Shown: positions 1-8,170 of the stretch, piece after piece
Position numbering within the stretch: position 1 is the stretch's first letter
How the letters are laid out: every line of letters starts with the position of its first letter
NCBI GenBank assembly: GCA_017996175.1
Contig: JAGOHK010000047.1
Location: 1 to 34,181, forward strand
Direction of reading: 5' to 3'
Length of the DNA stretch: 34,181 bases
Origin: Leptospiraceae bacterium
Lineage (GTDB): Bacteria; Spirochaetota; Leptospiria; Leptospirales; Leptospiraceae
Translations under genes and position numbers: made by a program
The notes under the pieces: generated by a model
The model's database searches: none
What the model was told of the DNA's origin: nothing
What the model saw: only the letters and a program-made list of their open reading frames with translations

Positions 1-45
1 CGAATTATGATTTACAAAAGAAGAAATATAGACTAATTTAGCATA

Positions 46-870
46 GTGCTATTCTTTAAAATTCTATTGGTTACTCTTTTTTCCCTATCCCCATTATTTA
101 GTGACGATGAAATAAAAAAGATTTCTGCTTTGATTTATGGAAGGAGTACTTATCCTTCCGAATTATTGAATGTCAACGATGACACAAAAACGAAATCAAT
201 CCTGTGGTTATTCTATCTTATCCAAACGAATAGACGAAATATACTCGTTGACACAGGGTTTACAGACAAAAAATATATTTCTTCCTTTCAGATTTCGAAT
301 TATAAATCCCCTACTCTACTTTTACGAAATGCTGAAGTCGATCCTTCGGAGATAACAGATGTTATCCTTACTCATAGCCATTTTGACCATATTGGGAATG
401 CGCATTATTTTCCAAATGCTAAAATATATATTCATACCAAAGAGTTAGAACAATTTCAGACCACAGAAGAATACAAACGATTTGAAAAGGTATTTGAAGT
501 TCGAAAATTTAGAAACCAAATTCAAAAAGTAGATGTAAATTATTATTTTAGTCCAGAAATTTCTATTTTTTTCTCAGGTGGACATACAATTGGTTCTCAG
601 TTTGTGCATATCAAAACGAATAACAAGGAATTTGTTATCACAGGGGATGAATGTTATTTTGCGCAAGAGTGTTTGGATGGAATCGGACTTGGTTCTAAAG
701 CAGCTTATAGTATTTTAAATAATAAAAAATTTGTAGAACGACTACAGGATATGCATAAAAAAAACAATCGTTTAGAAATACTAACTCTACACGATTTCAC
801 TTTACTAAAAAATTCTTTTATTCCCAGAAATGGTTTATTAGTAATCTATGAATCCGAGAATAAAAAATAA
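46..870 (+). CDS. Secreted metallo-beta-lactamase-fold hydrolase (lactonase-like)
   Basis: The product is a 274-residue MBL-fold metal hydrolase. The first 19 or so residues form a signal peptide, so it probably acts in the periplasm. The metal ligands are all visible: HSHFDH gives H110, H112, D114 and H115, GHTIG gives H180, GDE gives D201, and LHD gives H249. This set resembles N-acyl-homoserine lactonases and related dinuclear zinc hydrolases, but the substrate cannot be read from sequence. The start is a GTG with no clear ribosome binding site; a stop lies in frame 12 bases before it, which limits alternatives. The gene is followed after 35 bases by the lipoprotein and amidohydrolase genes on the same strand, so the three may be one transcript. 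Lactonase activity is a guess from the fold. Confidence 0.85.
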   Translation: MLFFKILLVTLFSLSPLFSDDEIKKISALIYGRSTYPSELLNVNDDTKTKSILWLFYLIQTNRRNILVDTGFTDKKYISSFQISNYKSPTLLLRNAEVDPSEITDVILTHSHFDHIGNAHYFPNAKIYIHTKELEQFQTTEEYKRFEKVFEVRKFRNQIQKVDVNYYFSPEISIFFSGGHTIGSQFVHIKTNNKEFVITGDECYFAQECLDGIGLGSKAAYSILNNKKFVERLQDMHKKNNRLEILTLHDFTLLKNSFIPRNGLLVIYESENKK

Positions 871-905
871 TAACTCTTTTGTATATGTAAACTGAGGTGC
901 TTTCA

Positions 906-2144
906 ATGAAACTAAAATTCAAAAAAATAATCTGGCTAATAATTTTACCTTTACTATTATTTCTGGTAGAATTTTGCAAATCAAATGAAGAAATAAAGCT
1001 AGAAAATAAATCGGCAACCGTTGACAATTACTGGGACGATTTGGCAACGTATATTTCCGGTTTGCCGTTAAATGAGAATAATCGTTTTTTGCCTCTCAGT
1101 AATTTGAAATATTATAACTCATATACCCGTTCCCTAGATAAATCATGGGGGAAAATTGAAAAAAATTATATTAAGTTTGTATCCGAATGGTCAAAGGAAT
1201 ATTTACCGAAAGCAAACGAAGCGAATACGGCAGTTTATCCCCTGAGTGGAGCGGACTTCATCAATCTGTATCATTTTTATCCAAAAGCTCCTCGTTATAT
1301 TATGATAGGATTAGAAACTCCGGGTTATGTGAATGACCCGAACCTTTACAAACCAGAAGAATTAAAATTGGCTTTTTATACACTCGATGCAAGTGTAAAT
1401 CAAATTGCTTCTCAAAATTATTTTACAACCATTTTAATGGAAAAAAAATTTTCGAATAAATACTTTCCGGGAGTAACACCAGTTTTACTGATTTTTTTAA
1501 AACGGTTAGGGCATTTTATTGATGAGGTTCAAAGAATTTCAATAGCTCCCGATGGCAAAATTCGAGAAATCCAAGAGTCAGAAGTAAATAGCTCACCGGA
1601 AGCGTACCAGGGGATACGAATTGTTTTCCACTCAGAGGAAATCAAAAATAAAAGAGAGTTAATTTTTTTAAAAATTTTTGTAAATCAAAACTCGGCGGAT
1701 GAATCTACTTCGGAAGGAAAATTTTTATTACAACAGAATCGTTTGAATTTAGTTATGAAATCGGCGATTTATTTAATGCATTTAGAAAAGTACAAAGATT
1801 TTATAAAAACCATCCTAAAAAAAACAGATATGGTAGTAGAAGATGATTCAGGAATCCCAATTCGGTATTTCCCAGAAGAGGATTGGGATAAACAAGTTTT
1901 CGGACAATATACTCGTCGTATTAGCATTAAGTATGTACCGAAAGAAGCGAATATGTTTAAGTCAGAAAAAGGAAATGTAAAATCCGAGTCACAAAAGTTC
2001 ACGCAGGAAGATTTAAAAAAGATTTTCGAGGTATCTGCAAAACCTCTTTTATTTAAGTATGGCTATGGTGGAGCTTCAAGGGCAGCAGGAAGAAATAACT
2101 TGATTCTTTTAAGAAGACATTCTTTATTGAAATCAAAGTCATGA
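906..2144 (+). CDS. Lipoprotein of unknown function, paralogue of the gene at 32134-33279
   Basis: The function is not recognised. The protein has 412 residues with a basic start, a long hydrophobic stretch and the cysteine of LVEFCKS, which fits a relaxed spirochaetal lipobox. I chose ATG 906 over GTG 897 because GAGG at 894-897 is a well-placed ribosome binding site for 906. It is clearly related to the protein at 32134-33279: shared blocks in the same order are YPLSGADF/YPFSGPDF, YIMIGLE, DDSGIP/DDTGPP, FGQYTRRI/FGRYTRPI and FKYGYG. The conserved polar blocks suggest a real fold with a binding or catalytic site. Its stop overlaps the next start (ATGA), which implies translational coupling with the amidohydrolase-like gene. 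Confidence 0.85.
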   Translation: MKLKFKKIIWLIILPLLLFLVEFCKSNEEIKLENKSATVDNYWDDLATYISGLPLNENNRFLPLSNLKYYNSYTRSLDKSWGKIEKNYIKFVSEWSKEYLPKANEANTAVYPLSGADFINLYHFYPKAPRYIMIGLETPGYVNDPNLYKPEELKLAFYTLDASVNQIASQNYFTTILMEKKFSNKYFPGVTPVLLIFLKRLGHFIDEVQRISIAPDGKIREIQESEVNSSPEAYQGIRIVFHSEEIKNKRELIFLKIFVNQNSADESTSEGKFLLQQNRLNLVMKSAIYLMHLEKYKDFIKTILKKTDMVVEDDSGIPIRYFPEEDWDKQVFGQYTRRISIKYVPKEANMFKSEKGNVKSESQKFTQEDLKKIFEVSAKPLLFKYGYGGASRAAGRNNLILLRRHSLLKSKS

Positions 2145-3451
2145 CCCAAACCATTCTATCTATTTTTACTCTTTGCCTTTTTCTAACTCAAACATTAGCT
2201 TCAGAGGATGTGATCAAATCGGTTCGTTATCTAAAGCCAGAAGCAAGTTTCAGTGAAGTAAGCGACTTATATTTAAAAGACGGTATAATAACACGGATAA
2301 TACCAAGTAAACACAATGATCAAGTTCGATATGTGATCCCTTCTTTTTGCGATGCCTATATAACCCTCGGAGTAGATGGGGCAGGTGGACAAAATAATTT
2401 ACAAACAATTCAAACTTCCCTTAGATCTTTTTTATATCATGGGGTTACTCATGTTTTGTCGATTGCCGATGGACCTTGGATTCATAAAATAAAATCCGAA
2501 ATAGATTCAGGCAAACTCCTAGGACCCAAAATTACTATTGCAAGTAGACCTCTTATTCCGAAAAGTTCTGAAGTAAAAGACATTTCTGATGTATTGTATT
2601 TTCCGGTAGAAAATCCAACTTCTGCATTTTCTGAATTAGAAAGACAGTTAACAGAAATTAGCCGCTCTGTTCATATATTCAATCGTTATACCCAAGACGC
2701 AAACTTTTCCTTTGATTCAGGGCTTTTAAACCAATTGAGACTAGAGGCTAAAGACAAAAATAAACTCATCACCGTTCATACCTTCGGAGATAGGATTTCT
2801 ATTTTAGATGCACTTATTTCGGGTAATCGTTATTTGGTGCACCCAATTCTATATGAAATGGAAACAGAAATAACCAGACAACATAAGGAAGAAATCAATT
2901 TAATTCCTATTTTAAACGTATACCGTAATTCTTATCTAAACAACTTGGAAGGATCTGAGGGTTTAACGGAATTAGAAATGCTAAAGAAAAAAGATAAATT
3001 CTTTCTGGATCATTATGTTTCTCTCTATGAAGGTAGTCTAGGCTTTGAGCTTGACTCAAAAGAAATAGAAACAAGACAATTAGATTATCTTTCTTATACA
3101 AAATTTATAGAAAAAAATCCGATCTTAAAACAAAAATTGATTTTAGGAAGTGGAGCGGGTAATCGACTTTCTTTTCCGGGAGTTAGTTTTATTCAGGAAT
3201 TGCAAATTTTAGGAAAAATTCTAAAGAATGATGAAAATCTATTTCGTATTCCAACACAAAACTCTTGTTCGTATATTGGTGGCTCGTACAATGGAGTATT
3301 AGCCGTTGGTAAGGAAGCAAACTTAATTGTACTAAAAGATAATCCAGCGAAAAATATAAATACGTTATTCGAAATAGAGCAAGTATTTCAATTTGGGAAA
3401 CTGGTGCGATTTAACTCAACCACAACAAAAAAAATACGGAAGAAAAAATGA
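2141..3451 (+). CDS. Amidohydrolase-family protein with lost metal ligands (probable pseudoenzyme)
   Basis: The 436-residue protein has a signal peptide (about residues 1-20) and the overall frame of an imidazolonepropionase-like amidohydrolase. It shows an N-terminal strand block (LYLKDGIITRI), the strand normally carrying the HxH motif (VIPSFCDAYITLG), a central ITVHTFGDR histidine block, and the C-terminal composite domain GVLAVGKEANLIVLKDNP. The HxH ligands are replaced by Y73 and T75, and the usual GTDAG near the end is GSGAG, so the metal-binding aspartate is missing. It probably cannot do standard metal-dependent hydrolysis and may bind a ligand or serve a structural role. It overlaps the lipoprotein gene by four bases. 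Its TGA stop directly abuts the stop of the convergent gene at 3452, leaving no intergenic terminator. Confidence 0.8.
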   Translation: MTQTILSIFTLCLFLTQTLASEDVIKSVRYLKPEASFSEVSDLYLKDGIITRIIPSKHNDQVRYVIPSFCDAYITLGVDGAGGQNNLQTIQTSLRSFLYHGVTHVLSIADGPWIHKIKSEIDSGKLLGPKITIASRPLIPKSSEVKDISDVLYFPVENPTSAFSELERQLTEISRSVHIFNRYTQDANFSFDSGLLNQLRLEAKDKNKLITVHTFGDRISILDALISGNRYLVHPILYEMETEITRQHKEEINLIPILNVYRNSYLNNLEGSEGLTELEMLKKKDKFFLDHYVSLYEGSLGFELDSKEIETRQLDYLSYTKFIEKNPILKQKLILGSGAGNRLSFPGVSFIQELQILGKILKNDENLFRIPTQNSCSYIGGSYNGVLAVGKEANLIVLKDNPAKNINTLFEIEQVFQFGKLVRFNSTTTKKIRKKK

Positions 3452-4189
3452 TTATTCTTCTGTTCCAATAATCTCACCCATTTCGACTAACCTTTCATAT
3501 AACTCCAAAACCATTTTTTGATTTTCAATACAATCTTCAATGCTCACACTGATGAGTTGCCTGTCTTCGGTCAGCATGTAAGCCGCACGCGAAGAAATAT
3601 TTTTTAAAATTTTACTTTCACACTCTAAACTTGCATTAGAAAGTGCATAAACAAGCACAGCAATATCAATTTCTCTAAGCATCCTTTGAATAGAAAGATC
3701 ATCCATATTTGTAAATAAGTAATTAAACTCAATAGAAATATCTAAAGGGATAAAGTTGTGGTTAACAACCAGTTCGCGCACCATAGGAAGAGAATCAACA
3801 TGGCTCATATATTCTTCAATAAACTCTATTCCAATATAAGCATAAAGTTGATGATGGAGAACGTGCGGATTGTTTCCACTTTGAATTCCTAGAACACCTG
3901 TGCGAATGATACAATATTCTAAAACCCTTTTTACAGAAGGTTTAGAAAAGAAAATCACTCTCTCTAAAATTTCTTCTACTAGCTCTGGATCTGTTCCATC
4001 TATAACCAACTGTAACCCCATTTTAAGGAAAGGATCTTTTAAAAGAGGCAAATCGTCTTCTAAACTAAGTAATCCTTCTTTCCGAGCTTTTTCAGAGTAA
4101 AGAATTAACTCTTCAATTAAAGGAATTAATTCTTTTTTGTGAACTCCACTAAAATCGAATTTAGAAAAAATCAAATCATCAAAGTTCAT
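3452..4189 (-). CDS. MotA-loop/FliG C-terminal domain chimera (soluble, flagellar-motor related)
   Basis: This 245-residue protein has no signal peptide and no obvious membrane segments. Residues 20-80 resemble the cytoplasmic loop of the stator protein MotA (KARKEGLLSLE, then GLQLVIDGTDPE). Residues 157-243 resemble the FliG C-terminal domain (SIQRMLREID, ILKNISSRAA, then a closing RLVEMGEI). By eye, R36 and E44 match E. coli MotA R90 and E98 (same spacing of eight), and R201, E208 and D209 match FliG R281, D288 and D289; FliG R297 is not kept. The start at 4189 follows an excellent AAGGAGTG ribosome binding site; an upstream in-frame ATG at 4240 has none. It may bind the switch, a stator, or both. 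It is not a normal FliG, since the N-terminal and middle domains are missing. Confidence 0.8.
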   Translation of the reverse strand: MNFDDLIFSKFDFSGVHKKELIPLIEELILYSEKARKEGLLSLEDDLPLLKDPFLKMGLQLVIDGTDPELVEEILERVIFFSKPSVKRVLEYCIIRTGVLGIQSGNNPHVLHHQLYAYIGIEFIEEYMSHVDSLPMVRELVVNHNFIPLDISIEFNYLFTNMDDLSIQRMLREIDIAVLVYALSNASLECESKILKNISSRAAYMLTEDRQLISVSIEDCIENQKMVLELYERLVEMGEIIGTEE

Positions 4190-5122
4190 ATTCACTCCTT
4201 GGGTAACATTAGATACAGGATAGAATTCTTTACAATACATATTTATCTATTTTATACGGTAAAATTTTGCTTCGAACCTCATCCTTGTAAGCATATTTAT
4301 CAGGAATATTGAGGTTGATAATTTTATCAATCACGATTGGGTCGATCGCACTGCTTCGTTTCGCACTGGGCGTTACGGCAGCTTACGTGTAATTGTGATT
4401 AGCCATTTTACTCTGACTGCCGTCGGGCTCGCCTTCCTGAATGGAAATCCAACGGAAGTCGGTTGGTGAGCAGCAGCTACCAAACTTGCGTGTCGAACCA
4501 TTCATCCAGTCCACCCTTTCGCTTGACGCTCACCTTCGCCTTCGCATCCCTAACGCTACTTCTTGGCAGATTTTTTTCTTTCTTTGTAGGGTTTCACCCT
4601 ATTACCCGAACTTCTTTACTTTCAAAAGTTTACGCCAAGGCTACTTTTCATATTCTCTTTGCGCTCTTTTATCAAAGAGAGATTTCTCTTATTACCGCTT
4701 CCCAGCGAAGGGTGATCCCTCTCTTACTTCTTTCTTTTTTGTGAAAAAAAGAAAGAAGTAAGCAAGAAAGAAAAAACCCGCAGCTCAGGCTCTTTCGCCT
4801 TAACACTTCGCAATGCTCCTTTAAGACTCTTTTGTTATTCTGGCTTTTTCGCATAATCAGTATTATCTTTACCACTAGAATACTTCTTTACTGGATAATA
4901 ATAAGTATCCTCATTTTATATAAACTTACCCTTCTCAATTTGGCACGCTGCGTTCCAAATCTAACAAATTTTTTCCATTTCCTACCCTCTTTTCGCTTTA
5001 CCTAAATCTCGTTTCAACCCTTATTCTATTGCTTGTTTCACGTTTTTAGACTTCGCTTTTCTCGGTAAATCGCATAATAGCGAGTTAATCCGTTTCCCGA
5101 AAACACCTTTGGTGAACAATTA
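4190..5122. other. Long gene-poor intergenic region with GC-richer patches and hairpins
   Basis: About 930 bases without a convincing gene. Short open frames on both strands (for example at 4441-4761) lack ribosome binding sites and normal codon use. Positions 4335-4560 are richer in GC than the surroundings and contain an ACGGCAG/CTGCCGT inverted pair (4375-4381 and 4417-4423). Positions 4723-4762 form a long perfect hairpin. The rest (4765-5122) is low-complexity and T-rich, and includes fragments such as CTTCGC and CGCTTT in irregular repeats. It looks like an accumulation site for small repeats or a decayed insertion. I cannot name a structured RNA. Confidence 0.5.
4723..4762. repeat. Perfect 18-bp inverted repeat with a 4-base loop
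   Basis: The arms at 4723-4740 and 4745-4762 are exact reverse complements (CTTACTTCTTTCTTTTTT on the left) around the loop GTGA. A right flank of AAGAAAGAAAAAACCC follows. Hairpins of this CTTACTTTCTTT...AAAGAAAGTAAG kind are, as I recall, common between genes in unrelated bacteria and often give false ORFs. It is unlikely to be a simple terminator because no gene ends nearby on either strand. Confidence 0.75.
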
Positions 5123-5731
5123 CTATAACCCCTTGCACTTATCATGATCGGTGACTCCTCCCGATGCAAAGCTTTTGAAATGCCAATATTTGTCTAAATT
5201 CTTTACGGATTTATTTTTCTTGAGCCATTTTTCTAAATCAATTTCTACTACTTTTTCTTTGTGCTGCGAATTCATTCTCCTTACTTTAATTTTTTTTATT
5301 TTCCCTTTTAGCTCTTCAGGTGCTTTCATTAACACTAGAAAAGAAAGTGGGATATAGCAATTGCTAATCACCTCTCTCAAATTTTCCAATTCTTTAATTA
5401 AATCAACAGGACAACTATCCACTTCAAGTATTTGGTCAGCACTTTTAAAAATAGTATTTTGGGTTGTTGAATAAAAATATGGAGTTACAAACAGCATGTA
5501 GTTTTCGTGAGGGATGAGGAATTCATAGCCATGGTCTGGGAAAGCCATAATCATCATAGCTAAGTCATGTTCTAACGGAGTTCCTTTCACGAAGCATTTA
5601 TTAAATTCTTGCCGTGTTATAAATCTTTCTTCAATTGGTTTTAACTCAGTCTTTCTATAATCAAAGCAAAATTCAAAGCTCAAAAAAGTTAAAGCCATTA
5701 TTTCAAGAACATAAAAGAATACTTTTAACAT
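5123..5731 (-). CDS. Hypothetical protein with N-terminal hydrophobic segment
   Basis: I do not recognise this 202-residue protein. It starts with one hydrophobic stretch (about residues 3-20) that could be a signal peptide or membrane anchor. The body is mixed, with a cysteine-containing middle (EVDSCPVDLIKEL and SNCYIPLSF) and a basic, lysine-rich region around residues 140-180 (KGKIKKIKVRRMN). The start is well supported by AAAGGAGTAAA just before ATG. The gene stands alone: the gene-poor region lies after it and about 150 bases separate it from the EamA gene. No catalytic motif is visible. It is probably a real gene because of its ribosome binding site and length. Confidence 0.65.
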   Translation of the reverse strand: MLKVFFYVLEIMALTFLSFEFCFDYRKTELKPIEERFITRQEFNKCFVKGTPLEHDLAMMIMAFPDHGYEFLIPHENYMLFVTPYFYSTTQNTIFKSADQILEVDSCPVDLIKELENLREVISNCYIPLSFLVLMKAPEELKGKIKKIKVRRMNSQHKEKVVEIDLEKWLKKNKSVKNLDKYWHFKSFASGGVTDHDKCKGL

Positions 5732-5880
5732 TTTACTCCTTTGATCTCAAGACTGAGTGATATTTTTTAATTCCTTTATTTCTGCTTCTTTAGTATAGAC
5801 TATTCTAAAAAAAGTGAACGCTCTTTTTAAGTTTTGTCGTCCTAACCCTAATTCTATTGGGTATAAAGCCAATACAAACC

Positions 5881-6780
5881 TTACCTCTTGTAGCTAACAA
5901 TGAATACCCCTACAATGACTAGTCCTGTTCCAAACAATTGAAATAAATTTAGTGTCTCCCCTAAAAAAATCCAAGCTAGTAAAATAGTGGAAACAGGTCC
6001 AATCGTTCCAATAATAGAAGCAGGTCCGGAGCCAACTCGTTTAATTCCCTGGGCGAGTAAAAAAGTAGGCATTACAGTTGAAATAATCGCCATTCCAAAA
6101 CTTAAAGAATATACTTCTAAAGGTAACTTCAAATCTTCTACTTTATGAGTAATTGAAAAATGTAAAATAATAGATATACAAGCAACTAACATCGCGTAGG
6201 CGGTAAATCTAGAGGCTCCAATTCGAGGAATCATTTTCCCGCTTCCCATCAGGTATGCTGAGTATGTAAATGCACAAAGGAAAATTAGAAATGCTCCGAG
6301 GAAAATGTTTTCTGTTTTTTCTACTTTGTCGCTTATAAATACAATTACAATACCAATATAAGTTATACCGAGGGAAATAATTTCTCTTTGATTTACTTTG
6401 TGTTTGAAAATAAAAGCTGACAATACCACGACAATCGTTGGGTAGATAAATAAAATTAGCCGCTCCATTCCAGCACTTATATAGACTAATCCTAAAAAAT
6501 CCAGTATACTCGAAAGATAATACCCTAAAAATCCGAGGAGTGCTACATAAAGCCATTCTATCTTAGAAAGTTTCGTTTTTTCAGAGCGCATTTTGTAAAT
6601 CCCGACTCCTAAAAAAAACGGAGTAGCAAAAACCATTCTCAAAAATAAAAGGGTCGTGGCGTCCACCTGATAGACGTAAGCTAATTTGACTAGGACTGCT
6701 TTTGCAGAAAATCCGATAGCGGAAATCAAAACCAGAATAGCCCCAATGATATACGATGGATTTGATTTTTCGATATTCAC
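5881..6780 (-). CDS. EamA/DMT-family transporter
   Basis: The 299-residue protein has ten hydrophobic segments arranged as two EamA repeats, the layout of the drug/metabolite transporter superfamily. Each repeat has the usual pattern: the first starts with ISAIGFSAKAVLVKLAY and the second has an equivalent small-residue helix ending in LLAWIFLGETLNLFQ, where the glycine-glutamate of FLGE is a family hallmark. It sits in the inner membrane; the substrate (amino acid, sugar or other metabolite) cannot be predicted. The start at 6780 is a GTG without a strong ribosome binding site. The barrel gene lies 41 bases upstream on the same strand, so the two may share a transcript, although no functional link is obvious. 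Confidence 0.85.
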   Translation of the reverse strand: MNIEKSNPSYIIGAILVLISAIGFSAKAVLVKLAYVYQVDATTLLFLRMVFATPFFLGVGIYKMRSEKTKLSKIEWLYVALLGFLGYYLSSILDFLGLVYISAGMERLILFIYPTIVVVLSAFIFKHKVNQREIISLGITYIGIVIVFISDKVEKTENIFLGAFLIFLCAFTYSAYLMGSGKMIPRIGASRFTAYAMLVACISIILHFSITHKVEDLKLPLEVYSLSFGMAIISTVMPTFLLAQGIKRVGSGPASIIGTIGPVSTILLAWIFLGETLNLFQLFGTGLVIVGVFIVSYKR

Positions 6781-6821
6781 AAATCCATTTTTTCTATTCG
6801 TGTTTGTATGAAAACAGAATA

Positions 6822-8078
6822 CTAAAAAGCAATTTTTAATCCTACATTGGCTCCGTAGGCTTTTTCCAGAATTGTTGCCTCTGCTAGTAGTTTCAGGAAT
6901 AAAAGGTTAAATTCCATTCCCACAATCACATAATTTGTATTCGAACTAATCTTTGTTTTTTTTCTAAAATCCATTGAAAGAGTTCCCTCTGGATTCAAAA
7001 TACTGTTAGATGAATTTAAAGAATTATTCGAATAATACTTATAATAATCAGAAGTAAGCAGAGTGGTATTGTAAACGTAAAAAGGATCTACTGACAATTT
7101 GACCGGACCACCGCGAGCTAAATGAAGATCGGCAGTTCCAAAATTTTTGCTAACACCTAACCCTGCATAAATGTCAAAAAAATACAATAATTTAATTCCT
7201 GTCCTAACCTCCAATGGAATGCTTTTAACATTGGAAGCAAATTCAAATTCAGTTCTCGCAACCCAAGATCCTTTTAACTCACCAAAATTAATCGTGGGGT
7301 TAGTTCTGGATTGGTGGTTAATATCAAACCCAAGATTTTGCATATTGTATCCGACACCGATAGAAACTCCAGAAAATCCAATTAAATCCAAAGTAGAAAT
7401 CTTTGGCTCTATTAATTGAAACCGCATCATTGCTCCAAAACTTTCTACACTTAGAGCACCTGATAGCTCCGGTTTATTCCCATAAGCCGCTTTTACATCG
7501 GACGTAGTATAGTAATTAGCCTTCATTCCATGAAAATAAAAATTAAAACGATGGAGTATAGACCTTTCCTCTTCCTCCTCCTCATCTTCTTCTAGTTCTG
7601 GATTTTTTTTTACCTTCTCCTCCGATGGTGGATTTAAATACGGACCTTTTCCTAAAAGCCAACCTAAATTAAAGGCAAACATAGCAGTAGGCGCTGCCGC
7701 AATTCCCATATTTGGAAGTTTTGGAATATTCACATCTTTGTACACAACATTGATATCATCTTTTTTTACAAACCCTGCTCCAAGACCAGCTCCAATTTGG
7801 AATCGATTTACATAACCAACACCAATCATTCCAGAATTATTATTAGATATCACAGATGCCTCGACCATAGATTGGAAAACAGGTTGCATATATTGTGAAT
7901 CAAAGGCGGCATCAATATTGTCTAAATCAGAAATATATTTTTGAGGAATTGTAGTACATACTTCGCCGGAGCAAGTTGTTTTTGCAGTTAAACCAGATAA
8001 AGATATAAGTAGAACAAAACAAAGCAAAGTCGAGAGAAACGTTTTCCACTTTTGATTGAATATCTCTATTTTAAACAT
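6822..8078 (-). CDS. Outer-membrane beta-barrel protein, leptospiral type
   Basis: The 418-residue protein begins with a signal peptide (about residues 8-32, ending near LTAKTT) and then shows repeated alternating hydrophobic/polar strands with many glycines and aromatics (GVGYVNRFQIGAGLGAGF, SIGVGYNMQNLGF). It ends in a phenylalanine, as expected for barrel assembly by BamA. An acidic run (LEEDEEEEEE, around residue 165) probably lies in a loop. I use ATG 8078, which has AGGA nine bases upstream; an in-frame TTG at 8114 would add 12 residues with no better signal. It may be a structural, adhesin-like or transport barrel; nothing defines a ligand. It follows the cyclase gene on the same strand. 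Confidence 0.75.
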   Translation of the reverse strand: MFKIEIFNQKWKTFLSTLLCFVLLISLSGLTAKTTCSGEVCTTIPQKYISDLDNIDAAFDSQYMQPVFQSMVEASVISNNNSGMIGVGYVNRFQIGAGLGAGFVKKDDINVVYKDVNIPKLPNMGIAAAPTAMFAFNLGWLLGKGPYLNPPSEEKVKKNPELEEDEEEEEERSILHRFNFYFHGMKANYYTTSDVKAAYGNKPELSGALSVESFGAMMRFQLIEPKISTLDLIGFSGVSIGVGYNMQNLGFDINHQSRTNPTINFGELKGSWVARTEFEFASNVKSIPLEVRTGIKLLYFFDIYAGLGVSKNFGTADLHLARGGPVKLSVDPFYVYNTTLLTSDYYKYYSNNSLNSSNSILNPEGTLSMDFRKKTKISSNTNYVIVGMEFNLLFLKLLAEATILEKAYGANVGLKIAF

Positions 8079-8170
8079 GGGAGCAAATCCTATTGTCCAT
8101 TTGGGAAAAGTCAAGTTATTTCTTCTGACTCTTTATTGGATTGGACGTAAGTTTCTCTAGAAAAACTTAT

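Noticed and set aside
1..41. Possible C-terminal end of an upstream gene (frame 3 runs open from base 3 to a stop at 39-41).
   Set aside because: Only 12 codons are visible, so no family can be recognised and a second frame is also open to base 36.
4441..4761. Overlapping plus-strand open frames of 93 and 106 codons.
   Set aside because: No ribosome binding site, phenylalanine/serine-rich composition from T-rich DNA, and the 3' end is the hairpin at 4723-4762. Typical of a false ORF over repeats.
4672..4875. Minus-strand open frame of 67 codons.
   Set aside because: It reads the same hairpin and low-complexity DNA; no start signals.
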